DNA of 64,000 bases, taken from NCBI RefSeq assembly GCF_004216915.1, contig NZ_SGXD01000003.1:310001-374000 (forward strand), given 5' to 3'. The notes beneath the pieces are model-generated. The model had not been told where the DNA came from. It was given only the letters and a program-made list of their open reading frames with translations, and made no database searches. The DNA is from Motilibacter rhizosphaerae. GTDB taxonomy: Bacteria; Actinomycetota; Actinomycetes; Motilibacterales; Motilibacteraceae. How positions within the stretch are numbered: position 1 is the stretch's first letter; the number at the start of each line of letters is the position of its first letter. The position numbers and the translations under genes are program-made. Below are positions 9,535-21,550 of this stretch, one piece after another.

Positions 9535-12141
9535 TCAGCGCAGCGGGGGCGCCCCCACGGCCGCGGGCTCGGAGGCGACGGCGTTGGCCACGAGCCCGAG
9601 CTCGGCGGGCGACGCGAGGCGCGCGACCGCCGGGAGCACGCGGACGGTGTAGCCGAACGCACCGGTCCGCGCGAGGGGCAGCGTGCCCTCGTAGCGGGCG
9701 CGCCCGCCCTCGTAGGACTCGGCCAGCACCAGCGGCGCCACCGCGACGTCGGTGAGCTGGTCGTCGGCGTCCACCCGGCCGTGCACCAGCTGCACCTCGA
9801 CGTCGGCCGGCGTCAGCGCGCCGAGCGAGACGAACGCCTTGACCTGCAGCACCGAGCCGACCTCCGGCGCGTCGCCGATGCCCTCGGTCTCCACGTGGTC
9901 GACGCGCACGCCGTGCCAGCCGCCGCGCACCTCGCCCTTCCACGCCGCCAGGGCCTTCGCCCCGGAGAGGTCGGAGCCGAGCGCGCGGGTCGAGGCCGCC
10001 GCGGGTGCGTAGAGCTGGAGGACGTAGTCACGGACCATGCGCGACGCCAGCACCTTCGGGCCGAGCGACTGCAGCGTGTGCCGCACCATCTCGACCCAGC
10101 GCGTCGCGACCCCGGCGCCGTCGCGGTCGTAGAACCGCGGCGTCACCTGGTTCTCCAGCAGGTCGTAGAGCGCCGACGCCTCGAGCGCGTCGCGGTGCTC
10201 GGGGTCGGTGACGCCGTCGGCGGTCGGGATGGACCAGCCGTTCTCGCCGTCGTACCACTCGTCCCACCAGCCGTCGAGGATCGAGAGGTTCAACCCGCCG
10301 TTGAGGGCGGCCTTCATGCCCGAGGTGCCGGAGGCCTCCAGCGGGCGCAGCGGGTTGTTGAGCCAGACGTCCGAGCCCGGCAGCAGCGTCTGGGCCATCG
10401 CGATGTCGTAGTTCGGCAGGAACACGATGCGGTGCCGGACCTCGGGGTCGTCGGTGAAGCGCACGAGGTCCTGGATGAAGCGCTTTCCGCCCTCGTCGGC
10501 GGGGTGCGCCTTGCCGGCGACCACGATCTGGATCGGGCGCTCCGGGTGCAGCAGCAGGGCCTTGAGCCGCGCGGGGTCGCGCAGCATCAGCGTGAGGCGC
10601 TTGTACGACGGCACGCGCCGCGCGAAGCCGATGGTCAGCACGTCGGGGTCGAGGATGGAGTCGACCCAGCCGAGCTCGGCCTCGGAGGCGCCGCGCTCCA
10701 GCCAGGAGGCGCGCACCCGGGCGCGGGCGTCCTCGACGAGCTTGCCGCGGAGCACCCGACGGACGTTCCAGAGCGCGCTGTCGGAGAGGCGGGACAGGCC
10801 CTCCCAGTCGCGCGCACCGCCCTCGCGCTCCGCTGCCTGGAGCGCCTCGCGGGCGACCCAGGTCGGAGCGTGGACGCCGTTGGTGATCGAGGTGATGGGC
10901 ACCTCGTCCTGGTCGAAGCCCGGCCACAGCCCCTGGAACATCCCGCGCGACACGTCGCCGTGGAGGAGCGAGACGCCGTTGGCGCGCTGGCCGAGGCGCA
11001 GGCCCATGACCGCCATGTTGAAGACGCCGGGGTCGCCGCCCTCGTAGGACTCCGCTCCGAGGCTGAGGACCTTCTCGACGCCGACGCCGGGGGGCGCCAG
11101 CTCGCCGGAGAAGTGCTGCTCCACCAGGTGGCGCGGGAAGCGGTCGATGCCGGCGGGCACGGGCGTGTGCGTCGTGAAGACCGTGCCGGCGCGGGTGGCC
11201 TCGAGGGCCTCGTCCCACGACAGGCCGGCCGCGACGTACTCGCGGATGCGCTCGAGGCCGAGGAAGCCGGCGTGGCCCTCGTTGGTGTGGAAGACCTCCG
11301 GCTCCGGCGCGCCCGTGACGCGGGAGTACGCGCGCAGCGCCCGCACGCCGCCGACGCCGAGGAGCAGCTCCTGCAGCAGGCGGGTCTCGGTCCCGCCGCC
11401 GTACAGCCGGCCGGTGACCTCGCGCTCGGCGGGCTCGTTGGCCTCGACGTCGGAGTCGAGCATGAGCAGCGGCACCCGGCCGACCTGCGCGCGCCAGACG
11501 CGGGCGTGCAGCGCGCGCCCGTCCGGCAGCGGGAGGGAGACCTCGACGGGGGTGCCGTCGGCCTCGCGCAGCAGCGAGATCGGGAGGTCGTTCGGGTCGA
11601 GCACGGGGTAGTGCTCCTGCTGCCAGCCCTCGCGCGACAGCGACTGGCGGAAGTACCCGGCGCGGTAGAGCAGGCCCACGCCGACGATCGGGACGCCGAG
11701 GTCCGAGGCCGACTTCAGGTGGTCGCCGGCGAGGATGCCGAGACCGCCGGAGTACTGCGGCAGCACCCCGGTGATGCCGAACTCCGGGGAGAAGTACGCG
11801 ATGGAGCGCGGCACGGCGCCCGGCGAGCCGGGGTCGCCCTCGCGCAGCGACTGGTACCACCGCGCGCCCGTGACGTAGTCGCGCAGCTCCTCGGCGGCGT
11901 CCGCCACCCGGCGCACGAAGCGGCGGTCCTCCGCGAGCTCCTCGAGCCGCGCCGGCGGCAGCGCACCGAGCAGGGCGAGCGGGTCGTGGCCGACCGCCTC
12001 CCACTGGTCCGGGTCGATGGCCCGGAACAGGTCCTGCGTGTCGGGGTGCCAGCACCAGCGCAGGTTGAGCGCGAGCTCACCGAGCGGCGACAGCGCCTCC
12101 GGGAGCACCGTGCGCACGGTGAAGCGGCGGATGGCTCTCAC
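9535..12141 (-). CDS. glgP: Alpha-glucan (glycogen/maltodextrin) phosphorylase
   Basis: 868-residue GT35 enzyme of the short-type bacterial GlgP branch. It releases glucose 1-phosphate from non-reducing ends of alpha-1,4-glucan. Visible landmarks are AYFSPEFGITGVLPQYSGGLG near residue 115, FHTNEGHAGF, the PSYKR segment and the PLP-region motif EASGTSGMKAALNG with its lysine. The start is GTG 12141, supported by AGGAG seven bases upstream; a nearby ATG at 12148 is out of frame. It diverges from glgE across 317 bp and precedes glgX. Confidence 0.96.
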   Translation of the reverse strand: MRAIRRFTVRTVLPEALSPLGELALNLRWCWHPDTQDLFRAIDPDQWEAVGHDPLALLGALPPARLEELAEDRRFVRRVADAAEELRDYVTGARWYQSLREGDPGSPGAVPRSIAYFSPEFGITGVLPQYSGGLGILAGDHLKSASDLGVPIVGVGLLYRAGYFRQSLSREGWQQEHYPVLDPNDLPISLLREADGTPVEVSLPLPDGRALHARVWRAQVGRVPLLMLDSDVEANEPAEREVTGRLYGGGTETRLLQELLLGVGGVRALRAYSRVTGAPEPEVFHTNEGHAGFLGLERIREYVAAGLSWDEALEATRAGTVFTTHTPVPAGIDRFPRHLVEQHFSGELAPPGVGVEKVLSLGAESYEGGDPGVFNMAVMGLRLGQRANGVSLLHGDVSRGMFQGLWPGFDQDEVPITSITNGVHAPTWVAREALQAAEREGGARDWEGLSRLSDSALWNVRRVLRGKLVEDARARVRASWLERGASEAELGWVDSILDPDVLTIGFARRVPSYKRLTLMLRDPARLKALLLHPERPIQIVVAGKAHPADEGGKRFIQDLVRFTDDPEVRHRIVFLPNYDIAMAQTLLPGSDVWLNNPLRPLEASGTSGMKAALNGGLNLSILDGWWDEWYDGENGWSIPTADGVTDPEHRDALEASALYDLLENQVTPRFYDRDGAGVATRWVEMVRHTLQSLGPKVLASRMVRDYVLQLYAPAAASTRALGSDLSGAKALAAWKGEVRGGWHGVRVDHVETEGIGDAPEVGSVLQVKAFVSLGALTPADVEVQLVHGRVDADDQLTDVAVAPLVLAESYEGGRARYEGTLPLARTGAFGYTVRVLPAVARLASPAELGLVANAVASEPAAVGAPPLR

Positions 12142-12458
12142 TGGTCATCTCCTCGCACTAGACCGACCCTTCGGACGACGGCACTCCGACGGGCCAGCAC
12201 CCCGGTCTGCTCCCGGGGAGTCGTCACAGTGTCACTCGCCGTTCGGATCGCGATCAAACACCCTTGAGCCCGGAGATCATCGGGGCGGCCCGCCGGCCAC
12301 GCGCCGCACGCCCCCGGGGGTGACGACGGACCGTCGTCGTGCCAGTCTGGCGATGATCCACTCGCCCCTGCGACGCCCCGCCGCCGCGCGACCCGCTGCA
12401 CAAGATCCGTCCGTCTCCCGCCGGTGATCCCGGCGGTCTCCTGGGTAGGTGCCCGACC
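12142..12458. promoter_or_regulatory. Divergent glgP/glgE control region with palindromes
   Basis: 317 bp between divergent glycogen operons, with no ORF. Palindromes: GATCGCGATC at 12246-12255 (a LacI-like operator shape), GACGACGG-A-CCGTCGTC at 12322-12338, and a 7-bp stem CCGCCGG/CCGGCGG at 12418-12436 close to glgE. These are candidate operators; no regulator is encoded nearby. Confidence 0.5.
12446..12451 (+). promoter_or_regulatory. Possible -10 box of glgE
   Basis: TAGGTG, a partial TANNNT match, begins 13 bases before the GTG at 12459. The spacing equals that of the better -10 boxes in this window. No Shine-Dalgarno sequence precedes glgE, consistent with a leaderless message. Confidence 0.3.
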
Positions 12459-14528
12459 GTGACGACGACTCCCGCGACCTCCGCGACCGCGAAGCCGACG
12501 GTCTCCCCCGCGCAGCCCGCGCCCGCCGCCCCCTCGGTGCGGTGGACGCCCGACGTCGTGACCGGGCGCATCCCCATCGACGGGGTGAGCCCGGTCGTCT
12601 CCGACGGCCGCTACCCCGCCAAGTCCGTGGTGGGCGAGCGGTTCCCCGTCACCGCGACCGTGACCCGCGAGGGCCACGACGCGGTGGCCGCCAATGTCGT
12701 GCTCCGCGACCCCGACGGCCGCCCCGGCCCCTGGACCCCGCTGGTCAAGCGCGGTCCCGGGCTCGACCTGTGGGACGCCGAGGTCGTCGCCGACCGCGAG
12801 GGCCGCTGGACCATCACGGTCGAGGCCTGGAGCGACCCGTACGCCACCTGGCTGCACGACGCCGGCATCAAGATCCCCGTGCAGCAGGACGTCGAGCTCA
12901 TGCTCGAGGAGGGCGCCCGGCTGCTCGAGCGCGCGGCCGCCGGGTCCGGTCGCAGCGCCGAGGACGCCGCCGTGCTGCACGACGGCGCCGCCGGGCTCCG
13001 CGACGGCTCGCGCCCGGCCGAGGCGCGCTTCGCCGCGGGGACGAGCGAGGCCGTGCAGCTCGTGTTGGCCGCGGCCCCGCTGCGCGACCTCGTGACCGAG
13101 TCCCCCGCGTACCCGCTGGAGGTGTCGCGCGAGCGCGCGCTCTACGGCAGCTGGTACGAGTTCTTCCCCCGCTCCGAGGGCGCCTCGCTCGACCCCCCGC
13201 GCTCGGGCACGCTGCGCACCGCCGCCGAGCGGCTGCCGGCGGTCGCGGCGATGGGCTTCGAGGTCGTCTACATCCCGCCGATCCACCCGATCGGGACCAC
13301 CGCCCGGAAGGGCCGCAACAACACCCTCGACCCGGGCCCGGACGACCCCGGCGTGCCGTGGGCGATCGGCGCCCCGACGGGCGGCCACGACGCCGTGCAC
13401 CCCGACCTCGGCACGATCGAGGACTGGGACGCCTTCGCCGCCGCCGCGCGCGACAACGGGCTGGAGATCGCCCTCGACCTCGCGCTGCAGGCCTCCCCCG
13501 ACCACCCGTGGGTCCAGGAGCACCCCGAGTGGTTCACGACGCGGGCCGACGGCACCATCGCGTACGCCGAGAACCCGCCGAAGAAGTACCAGGACATCTA
13601 CCCGATCAACTTCGACAACGACCCGCAGGGGATCTACACCGAGGTCCTGCGCATCGTGCGCCACTGGATCGAGCACGGCGTCACGATCTTCCGCGTCGAC
13701 AACCCCCACACCAAGCCCGTGCAGTTCTGGGAGTGGCTGCTGCGCGAGGTCCACGCGACCAACCCCGAGGTGCTGTTCCTGTCCGAGGCCTTCACCCGCC
13801 CGGCGATGATGCACCTGCTGGCCAAGGTCGGGTTCCACCAGTCCTACACGTACTTCACCTGGCGGACCACGAAGCAGGAGCTCACGGACTACTTCACCGA
13901 GCTCTCGCAGGAGACGTCGCACTTCCTGCGCCCCAACGCCTTCACGAACACGCAGGACATCCTCCACGCCTACCTCCAGTACGGCGGCCCGGCGGCGTTC
14001 AAGATCCGCGCCACCCTCGCGGCCACGCTGAGCCCGACCTACGGCATCTACAGCGGGTTCGAGCTCTACGAGCACGTCGCCCTGCGCCCGGGCTCGGAGG
14101 AGTACCTCGACTCGGAGAAGTACCAGTACCGCCCGCGCGACTACGCCGCCGCCGAGCGCGAGGGACGCAGCCTGGCGCCGTACCTCCGGCTGCTCAACCA
14201 GCTGCGCCGCGACCACCCGGCGCTGCAGCGGCTGCGCAACCTGCACTTCCACCCGACCGACAGCGAGCACGTCCTCGCCTACTCCAAGCGCGAGGTGCTG
14301 GAGGACGGGACCGACGACGTCGTCATCGTCGTCGTCAACCTCGACCCGCACGCCGCCCGCTCGGACGTGGTCCACCTGGACCTCTCCGCGCTCGGGCTCA
14401 CCCCCGGCCAGCAGTTCGCCGTCCACGACGAGGTCACCGGCCAGACCTTCTGGTGGGGCGAGCACGACTACGTGCTGCTGGACCCCTACACCGAGCCCGC
14501 CCACGTGCTCACCGTCCGGAAGGTCTGA
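12459..14528 (+). CDS. glgE: Alpha-1,4-glucan:maltose-1-phosphate maltosyltransferase GlgE
   Basis: 689-residue GH13_3 enzyme that transfers maltosyl units from maltose 1-phosphate to alpha-glucan chains. After a Pro/Ala-rich N-terminus come the GlgE N-domains, the insert with [13 protein letters not shown] (about residues 229-241) and the barrel. Catalytic residues read as D414 ([10 protein letters not shown]) and E443 (LSEAFTRP), with the GlgE signature [14 protein letters not shown]. The GTG at 12459 was chosen because it follows the candidate -10 by 13 bases. It heads glgE-treS-mak-glgB. Confidence 0.97.
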   Translation: MTTTPATSATAKPTVSPAQPAPAAPSVRWTPDVVTGRIPIDGVSPVVSDGRYPAKSVVGERFPVTATVTREGHDAVAANVVLRDPDGRPGPWTPLVKRGPGLDLWDAEVVADREGRWTITVEAWSDPYATWLHDAGIKIPVQQDVELMLEEGARLLERAAAGSGRSAEDAAVLHDGAAGLRDGSRPAEARFAAGTSEAVQLVLAAAPLRDLVTESPAYPLEVSRERALYGSWYEFFPRSEGASLDPPRSGTLRTAAERLPAVAAMGFEVVYIPPIHPIGTTARKGRNNTLDPGPDDPGVPWAIGAPTGGHDAVHPDLGTIEDWDAFAAAARDNGLEIALDLALQASPDHPWVQEHPEWFTTRADGTIAYAENPPKKYQDIYPINFDNDPQGIYTEVLRIVRHWIEHGVTIFRVDNPHTKPVQFWEWLLREVHATNPEVLFLSEAFTRPAMMHLLAKVGFHQSYTYFTWRTTKQELTDYFTELSQETSHFLRPNAFTNTQDILHAYLQYGGPAAFKIRATLAATLSPTYGIYSGFELYEHVALRPGSEEYLDSEKYQYRPRDYAAAEREGRSLAPYLRLLNQLRRDHPALQRLRNLHFHPTDSEHVLAYSKREVLEDGTDDVVIVVVNLDPHAARSDVVHLDLSALGLTPGQQFAVHDEVTGQTFWWGEHDYVLLDPYTEPAHVLTVRKV

Positions 14529-14542
14529 CGCCTCCCTTGTCC

Positions 14543-16303
<1,761 letters not shown>

Positions 16304-16304
16304 C

Positions 16305-17714
16305 GTGGATGCGCAGCTCCTGCACGACTGGATCGACACCCAGCGCTGGTTCGGCGGCAAGGGCCGCCCCTGGCACGTCGCAGGAGTGGAGCAGCTGGCC
16401 GAGCTGCGTGGTGACCCGTCACCCGTGCGCCTCGTCGTCGTGAGCCTCGAGTACGACGAGGTGGACCTCGACGCGGCCGGCGGGCAGCGCCGCCAGCAGG
16501 AGGCGTACCAGGTCCTCGCGTCGCTGCGCCCCGAGCCCGCCGAGCACCTCGGCCACGTGCTCATCGGCGAGAGCGACGTCGACGGCCGGCACTACTGGGT
16601 CTACGACGGGCTGCACGACAAGGAGGCGACGCCGCTCCTCCTCGACCTGCTCAAGCAGGGCGGGACGAGCGGCACGGTGTCCGCCACCGCGCTCGCCGGC
16701 GTCGCCCGGGTGCCCGACGCGGCCTCCACGACCGTCCTCGGCGGCGAGCAGTCCAACACCTCGCTGGTCTTCGGCGGCGTCGGCATCCTCAAGGCGTTCC
16801 GCAAGCTGGCGCCCGGCGTCAACCCCGACATCGAGGTGCACGAGGCCCTGGCCCGCGTGGGCTGCGCGGAGATCGCCACGCCGTACGCCCACCTGGCCGG
16901 CCGCTGGCACGTCGACGGCGTCGAGGTCGAGGGCGACCTCGGCATGATGCAGGAGTTCCTCTCCGGCGCGAGCGGCGGCTGGGAGCTCGCGATGGTGAGC
17001 GTCCGCGACCTGTTCGCGGAGGCCGACCTCCACGCCGACGAGGTCGGCGGCGACTTCGCCGCCGAGTCGTGCCGGCTCGGCGAGGCGACGGCGAAGGTCC
17101 ACGCCGCGCTCGCCGAGGCGCTGCCGACGCAGAGCTGGGGATCCGCGCAGCTGCAGGCCGTCGCCGACGGCATGCTCGGCCGGCTGCGCGAGGCGGTGCG
17201 GCAGGTGCCGGCGCTCGAGCCGCACGCCGACGCCCTCGCCCGCAAGTACGCCGCGCTCGCCGAGCGCACCGACCCGGTGCTCGCGCAGCGCATCCACGGC
17301 GACTACCACCTCGGCCAGGTCATGCGGACCGCGCAGGGCTGGCGGCTGCTGGACTTCGAGGGCGAGCCGGCGAAGGGGCTGGACGAGCGGCGCCGGCCCG
17401 ACTCCACCATCCGCGACGTCGCCGGCATGCTGCGCTCCTTCGACTACGCCGCGCGCTTCCAGCTCATGGACCGCCCGCGCGACCCGCAGCTGGAGTACCG
17501 CGCAGACGAGTGGGCCGAGCGCAACCGCAGCGCGTTCTGCGACGGCTACGCCGCGGCCTCCGGGCGGGACCCGCGCGACGACGGCGACCTCATCTGCGCG
17601 TACGAGGCCGACAAGGCGGTCTACGAGCTCATCTACGAGGCGCGCAACCGACCCGGCTGGATCCGCATCCCGCTCGGCGCGATCGAGCGGCTCGCCGCTC
17701 CGGCGACGGCATGA
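16305..17714 (+). CDS. mak: Maltokinase (Mak/Pep2)
   Basis: 469 residues. It phosphorylates maltose to maltose 1-phosphate, the GlgE donor, using ATP. The N-terminal cap lobe ([13 protein letters not shown], typical of Mak) is followed by an aminoglycoside-phosphotransferase-like kinase fold with the Brenner motif H331-G332-D333 (HGDYHLGQV) and the metal-binding DFEGEP. The GTG at 16305 lies one base after the treS stop with GGAGG at 16291-16295. Its end overlaps the alternative ATG of glgB. Confidence 0.96.
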   Translation: MDAQLLHDWIDTQRWFGGKGRPWHVAGVEQLAELRGDPSPVRLVVVSLEYDEVDLDAAGGQRRQQEAYQVLASLRPEPAEHLGHVLIGESDVDGRHYWVYDGLHDKEATPLLLDLLKQGGTSGTVSATALAGVARVPDAASTTVLGGEQSNTSLVFGGVGILKAFRKLAPGVNPDIEVHEALARVGCAEIATPYAHLAGRWHVDGVEVEGDLGMMQEFLSGASGGWELAMVSVRDLFAEADLHADEVGGDFAAESCRLGEATAKVHAALAEALPTQSWGSAQLQAVADGMLGRLREAVRQVPALEPHADALARKYAALAERTDPVLAQRIHGDYHLGQVMRTAQGWRLLDFEGEPAKGLDERRRPDSTIRDVAGMLRSFDYAARFQLMDRPRDPQLEYRADEWAERNRSAFCDGYAAASGRDPRDDGDLICAYEADKAVYELIYEARNRPGWIRIPLGAIERLAAPATA

Positions 17715-17758
17715 CCGACCCGACGCGCCCCCGCACCGACGACGGAGGAAGCACTCCC

Positions 17759-19996
17759 GTGGCTGACACGACCCGCACCGACACCCCCGGCATCGAGGTC
17801 CGGCACGACGCGCCCGCTCCCGTGGCCCGCGAGGAGCTCGACCGCCTGGTCGGCGGCGGGCACCACAACCCCCACGCGGTCCTCGGCGCGCACCCCACGC
17901 CGGGCCAGGAGGGTGTGACGATCCGGGTGCTGCGCCCGTGGGCGCGCTCGGTCGAGGTGCTGCTCTCCGACGGCGCCGGCGGCACGACCGCGCACCCGCT
18001 CCAGCACGAGCACCGCGGCGTCTGGACCGGCGTCGTCCCCGGCAGCACCGTCCCGGACTACCGGCTGCGGGTGGCCTACGGCGACGGCGACGAGCAGGTC
18101 GTCGACGACGGCTACCGCTTCTGGCCGACGCTGGGCGAGATGGACCTCCACCTCATCGCCGAGGGCCGGCACGAGGAGCTGTGGCGCGTGCTCGGCTCGC
18201 ACGTGCGGCGCTTCCCCTCGGTCCTGGGCGACTCGACGGGCACGTCGTTCGCGGTGTGGGCGCCCTCCGCGCAGGCCGTGCGCGTGGTCGGCGACTTCAA
18301 CGGGTGGGACGGCACGGCGACGCCGATGCGCTCACTGGGCTCCAGCGGGATCTGGGAGCTGTTCGTCCCGGGGATCGGCGTCGGGACGCACTACAAGTAC
18401 GAGATCCTCGGCCAGGACGGCCACTGGCGGCAGAAGGCCGACCCGATGGCGCAGCACACTGAGACCCCGCCGGCGACCGCGTCGGTCGTGTGGGAGTCCG
18501 ACTACGAGTGGCACGACCGCGGCTGGATCGAGCAGCGCGAGCAGGTGCAGCTGCACAAGGCCCCGGTCAGCATCTACGAGGTGCACCTGGGCTCCTGGCG
18601 GCAGGGGCTCTCCTACCGCCAGCTCGCCGACGAGCTCGTCGGCTACGTCGCCGAGCTCGGCTACACACACGTGGAGTTCCTGCCCGTCGCGGAGCACCCC
18701 TTCGGCGGGTCGTGGGGCTACCAGGTGTCGTCGTACTACGCGCCGACCTCGCGCTTCGGCTCCCCCGACGACTTCCGCTACCTCGTCGACCGGCTCCACG
18801 GCGCGGGCATCGGCGTCATCGTCGACTGGGTCCCGGCGCACTTCCCCAAGGACGAGTGGGCGCTCGGCAGGTTCGACGGCACGGCGCTCTACGAGCACCC
18901 GGACCCCCGCCGCGGCGAGCAGCCCGACTGGGGCACCTACGTCTTCGACTTCGGGCGCAACGAGGTCCGCAACTTCCTCGTGGCCAACGCGCTCTACTGG
19001 CTCGAGCAGTTCCACGTCGACGGCCTGCGCGTCGACGCCGTCGCCTCGATGCTCTACCTCGACTACTCCCGCAAGGACGGCGAGTGGCTGCCCAACCAGT
19101 ACGGCGGCCGCGAGAACCTCGACGCCGTCCGGTTGCTGCAGGAGACGACGGCCACGGCGTACCGCCGCAACCCGGGGACCACGATCATCGCCGAGGAGTC
19201 GACGGCCTGGCCCGGCGTCACGCAGCCGACGTACGCCGGCGGCCTGGGCTTCGGGTTCAAGTGGAACATGGGCTGGATGCACGACTCGCTCGACTACGTG
19301 CACCAGGACCCGGTCTACCGGCAGTACCACCACGGCGAGATGACCTTCTCCATGGTCTACGCGTACTCCGAGTCCTACGTGCTGCCGATCTCCCACGACG
19401 AGGTCGTGCACGGCAAGGGCTCCCTGCTGCGCAAGATGCCCGGTGACCGCTGGCAGCAGCTCGCGAACCTCCGGGCCTACCTCGCGTTCATGTGGGCGCA
19501 CCCGGGCAAGAAGCTGCTCTTCATGGGCCAGGAGTTCGGCCAGGAGTCGGAGTGGTCCGAGTCCCGCTCGCTCGACTGGTGGCTCACCGACAACCCCGAC
19601 CACGCCGGTGTCCAGCGGCTCGTCCGCGACCTCAACGCCCTCTACCGCACCGACCCGGCGCTCCACGAGCTCGACCGCGACCCGGCGGGCTTCCGGTGGG
19701 TCGACGCGAACGACGCGGCCGGCAACACCTTCTCCTGGCTGCGCTACGACTCGAGCGGGTCGCCCGTCGCCGTCGTCGTGAACTTCTCCCCGGTCCCCCA
19801 CGAGCAGTTCCGCCTCGGGCTGCCGCACGAGGGCGTCTGGCAGGAGGTGCTCAACACCGACGCCGACGTCTACGCGGGCTCCGGGGTCGGCAACGCCGGA
19901 GCGGTGCACGCCGAGGCCGTCCCGTGGCACGGGCTGCCCGCGTCGGCGCAGATGCGCATCCCCCCGCTGGGGGCGGTGTTCCTGAAGCCCGCCTGA
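17759..19996 (+). CDS. glgB: 1,4-alpha-glucan branching enzyme GlgB
   Basis: GH13_9 enzyme that creates alpha-1,6 branches. An N-terminal CBM48-like module plus a second N-module ([14 protein letters not shown]), then the barrel: [27 protein letters not shown] (nucleophile Asp), IAEEST (acid Glu) and [15 protein letters not shown] 17759 is preferred because GGAGGAA lies eight bases upstream, giving 745 residues. ATG 17711, overlapping the mak stop in ATGA, is in frame and would add 16 residues. It is the last gene of the glgE operon and is followed by a strong hairpin. Confidence 0.95.
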   Translation: MADTTRTDTPGIEVRHDAPAPVAREELDRLVGGGHHNPHAVLGAHPTPGQEGVTIRVLRPWARSVEVLLSDGAGGTTAHPLQHEHRGVWTGVVPGSTVPDYRLRVAYGDGDEQVVDDGYRFWPTLGEMDLHLIAEGRHEELWRVLGSHVRRFPSVLGDSTGTSFAVWAPSAQAVRVVGDFNGWDGTATPMRSLGSSGIWELFVPGIGVGTHYKYEILGQDGHWRQKADPMAQHTETPPATASVVWESDYEWHDRGWIEQREQVQLHKAPVSIYEVHLGSWRQGLSYRQLADELVGYVAELGYTHVEFLPVAEHPFGGSWGYQVSSYYAPTSRFGSPDDFRYLVDRLHGAGIGVIVDWVPAHFPKDEWALGRFDGTALYEHPDPRRGEQPDWGTYVFDFGRNEVRNFLVANALYWLEQFHVDGLRVDAVASMLYLDYSRKDGEWLPNQYGGRENLDAVRLLQETTATAYRRNPGTTIIAEESTAWPGVTQPTYAGGLGFGFKWNMGWMHDSLDYVHQDPVYRQYHHGEMTFSMVYAYSESYVLPISHDEVVHGKGSLLRKMPGDRWQQLANLRAYLAFMWAHPGKKLLFMGQEFGQESEWSESRSLDWWLTDNPDHAGVQRLVRDLNALYRTDPALHELDRDPAGFRWVDANDAAGNTFSWLRYDSSGSPVAVVVNFSPVPHEQFRLGLPHEGVWQEVLNTDADVYAGSGVGNAGAVHAEAVPWHGLPASAQMRIPPLGAVFLKPA

Positions 19997-20019
19997 CCGC
20001 CCGGCACCACCGGCACGCC

Positions 20020-20053
20020 GGAGGGCCCCGCTCCGTCCGGAGCGAGGCCCTCC
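20020..20053. terminator. Bidirectional hairpin terminator after glgB
   Basis: GGAGGGCCCCGCTCC (20020-20034), loop GTCC, GGAGCGAGGCCCTCC (20039-20053): a near-perfect 15-bp stem between convergent glgB and the secreted-protein gene, without a strong U-tract, as is common in actinobacteria. Confidence 0.75.
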
Positions 20054-20061
20054 GTGCGTCC

Positions 20062-20751
20062 TCAGTGGAACAGCGCCACGACCTGCGCGGTCATCTCGCC
20101 CCCGACGACCGCGGTGCGCAGCCGGTCGGTGATCGCGGCGAAGTCCCCCAGGAAGCGGTTCTTGCCCCAGTGCCACTGGACGATGGTGAGCGAGGCCGCC
20201 GTGGCCGGGACGCCGGTCAGCTGACCGCTCCAGGCGAGCGTCCGGTCGGTGGGCCCGCTGCAGTAGAACGCGTTGCAGTCCACGCCCCACTGCTGGGGCT
20301 GCGTAGAGCCCACGGTGCGCCCGGCGGCGTCGACCGCCAGGACGACGACGCCTCCTGTGAAGCCCGACGCGTAGGCGTGGTTCGTGATCCGGGTGGTCGC
20401 CGTGAAGGTGCCGGTCGAGCGCACCCACGTCACCGAGGTCGTCATCACCTGGTCGCTGTCCCCGTCGATCCAGTCGGTCTGCGGCCCGCGCGTCAGGATC
20501 GGCTGGAGCGCGGGAGCCGCGCTGGCCGTGGGGCTGGGCGTGGGGACCGGGGAGGTCGGGCGGGTGGTCGTGGGGCGCGGGGCCGGGTCGCCGCCGTCCC
20601 CGCAGGTGAGGCACGTGGCGGCGCTCGCGGGGCCGGCCGCGGCGAGCGACAGGGCCCCCGCCAGCAGGGCGAGGACGGCGGTGAGCAGCGCTGCGAGGAC
20701 GCGCGGGGCGCGGGCCGACGAGCCGGTCCGGGCGGACGTGCATGCGGGCAT
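20062..20751 (-). CDS. Secreted protein of unknown function
   Basis: 229 residues. A long basic n-region and hydrophobic stretch (LAALLTAVLALLAGALSLAA) end in PASAA, a signal peptide cut near residue 45. A Pro/Thr/Ser linker (about 56-80) leads to one beta-rich domain with two cysteines (VDCNAFYCSG) and a distinctive WHWGKNRFLGDF segment. I do not recognise the domain; a carbohydrate- or wall-binding role is only a guess from the neighbourhood. It is convergent with glgB and 78 bases downstream of gmhA. Confidence 0.8.
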   Translation of the reverse strand: MPACTSARTGSSARAPRVLAALLTAVLALLAGALSLAAAGPASAATCLTCGDGGDPAPRPTTTRPTSPVPTPSPTASAAPALQPILTRGPQTDWIDGDSDQVMTTSVTWVRSTGTFTATTRITNHAYASGFTGGVVVLAVDAAGRTVGSTQPQQWGVDCNAFYCSGPTDRTLAWSGQLTGVPATAASLTIVQWHWGKNRFLGDFAAITDRLRTAVVGGEMTAQVVALFH

Positions 20752-20829
20752 CTCGGTCTCCTGGGGGTCCTGCGTGGCGGCCGTGTGCCGCCGCTGCCCA
20801 GGAGGAGCGCGGTCCGTCCCTGCAGATAC

Positions 20830-21420
20830 CTACTCCTGCGGGTGGAGCTCGCGCTCGACGATCTCGCAGAGCGTGTGACCGACTGCCATGTGGCACTCCT
20901 GCACCCGCGGGGTCTCGTCGGACGGGGCGAGGAGCACGTGGTCCGCCAGCCCCGCCAGCTTCCCGCCACCCGCGCCCGTGAAGGCGACGCTGACGACGCC
21001 CATCTGCTGCGCCTGCTCGACGGCGCGGACGACGTTGGGCGAGTTCCCGCTGGTGGACAGCCCGACCAGCACGTCGCCGGGCTTGCCCAGCCCCGAGAGC
21101 TGGCGGGCGAACACCATGTCGAAGGAGTAGTCGTTGCTGATCGCCGTGAGGGCGGAGACGTTGCTGGACAGGCAGTAGGACGGCATCGACGGCCGGTCGT
21201 AGCCGAAGCGCCCGAGCAGCTCGCCCGACATGTGCTCGGCGTCCGTGGCAGAACCCCCGTTGCCGCAGAAGAAGACCGTCCCACCGGCGCGTACGCACTC
21301 GACGAGAACCCGCGCGACCTCCGCGAGCTGCTCGAGCGCCTGGTCGTCCTCCGCGAGCCGCTGCTTGACCTGCGCGCTGCTGAGCAGGCGCTGGCGGAGC
21401 AGGTCGGCGTGGTCGTTCAT
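20830..21420 (-). CDS. gmhA: SIS-domain sugar phosphate isomerase, GmhA type
   Basis: 196 residues, the normal length for sedoheptulose-7-phosphate isomerase, which makes D-glycero-D-manno-heptose 7-phosphate. SIS-domain motifs are FFCGNGGSATDAEHMSGEL (about 50-68) and GLSTSGNSPNVV (about 119-130), and the C-terminal CHMAVGHTLCEIVE supplies the second active-site His. No other heptose gene is in the window, so the heptose may be used by the adjacent surface-polysaccharide genes or elsewhere. It diverges from ugd across 130 bp. Confidence 0.9.
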   Translation of the reverse strand: MNDHADLLRQRLLSSAQVKQRLAEDDQALEQLAEVARVLVECVRAGGTVFFCGNGGSATDAEHMSGELLGRFGYDRPSMPSYCLSSNVSALTAISNDYSFDMVFARQLSGLGKPGDVLVGLSTSGNSPNVVRAVEQAQQMGVVSVAFTGAGGGKLAGLADHVLLAPSDETPRVQECHMAVGHTLCEIVERELHPQE

Positions 21421-21538
21421 TCAGCACTCCGGGGACTCGGTACGCGGTCGGCAGGCAGTAGACCAGCAGCGGCGCGTCCCCGCCAGCAGGGGCCGGGGAG
21501 GATGATCGAAACCCCGGGAGGGGCCGGAGCTCGACCTG

Positions 21539-21544
21539 TAGCAT
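21539..21544 (+). promoter_or_regulatory. Putative -10 box of ugd
   Basis: TAGCAT whose first T is 12 bases before ATG 21551, implying a leaderless or nearly leaderless transcript. No Shine-Dalgarno is seen between it and the ATG. Confidence 0.45.
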
Positions 21545-21550
21545 GCCGCC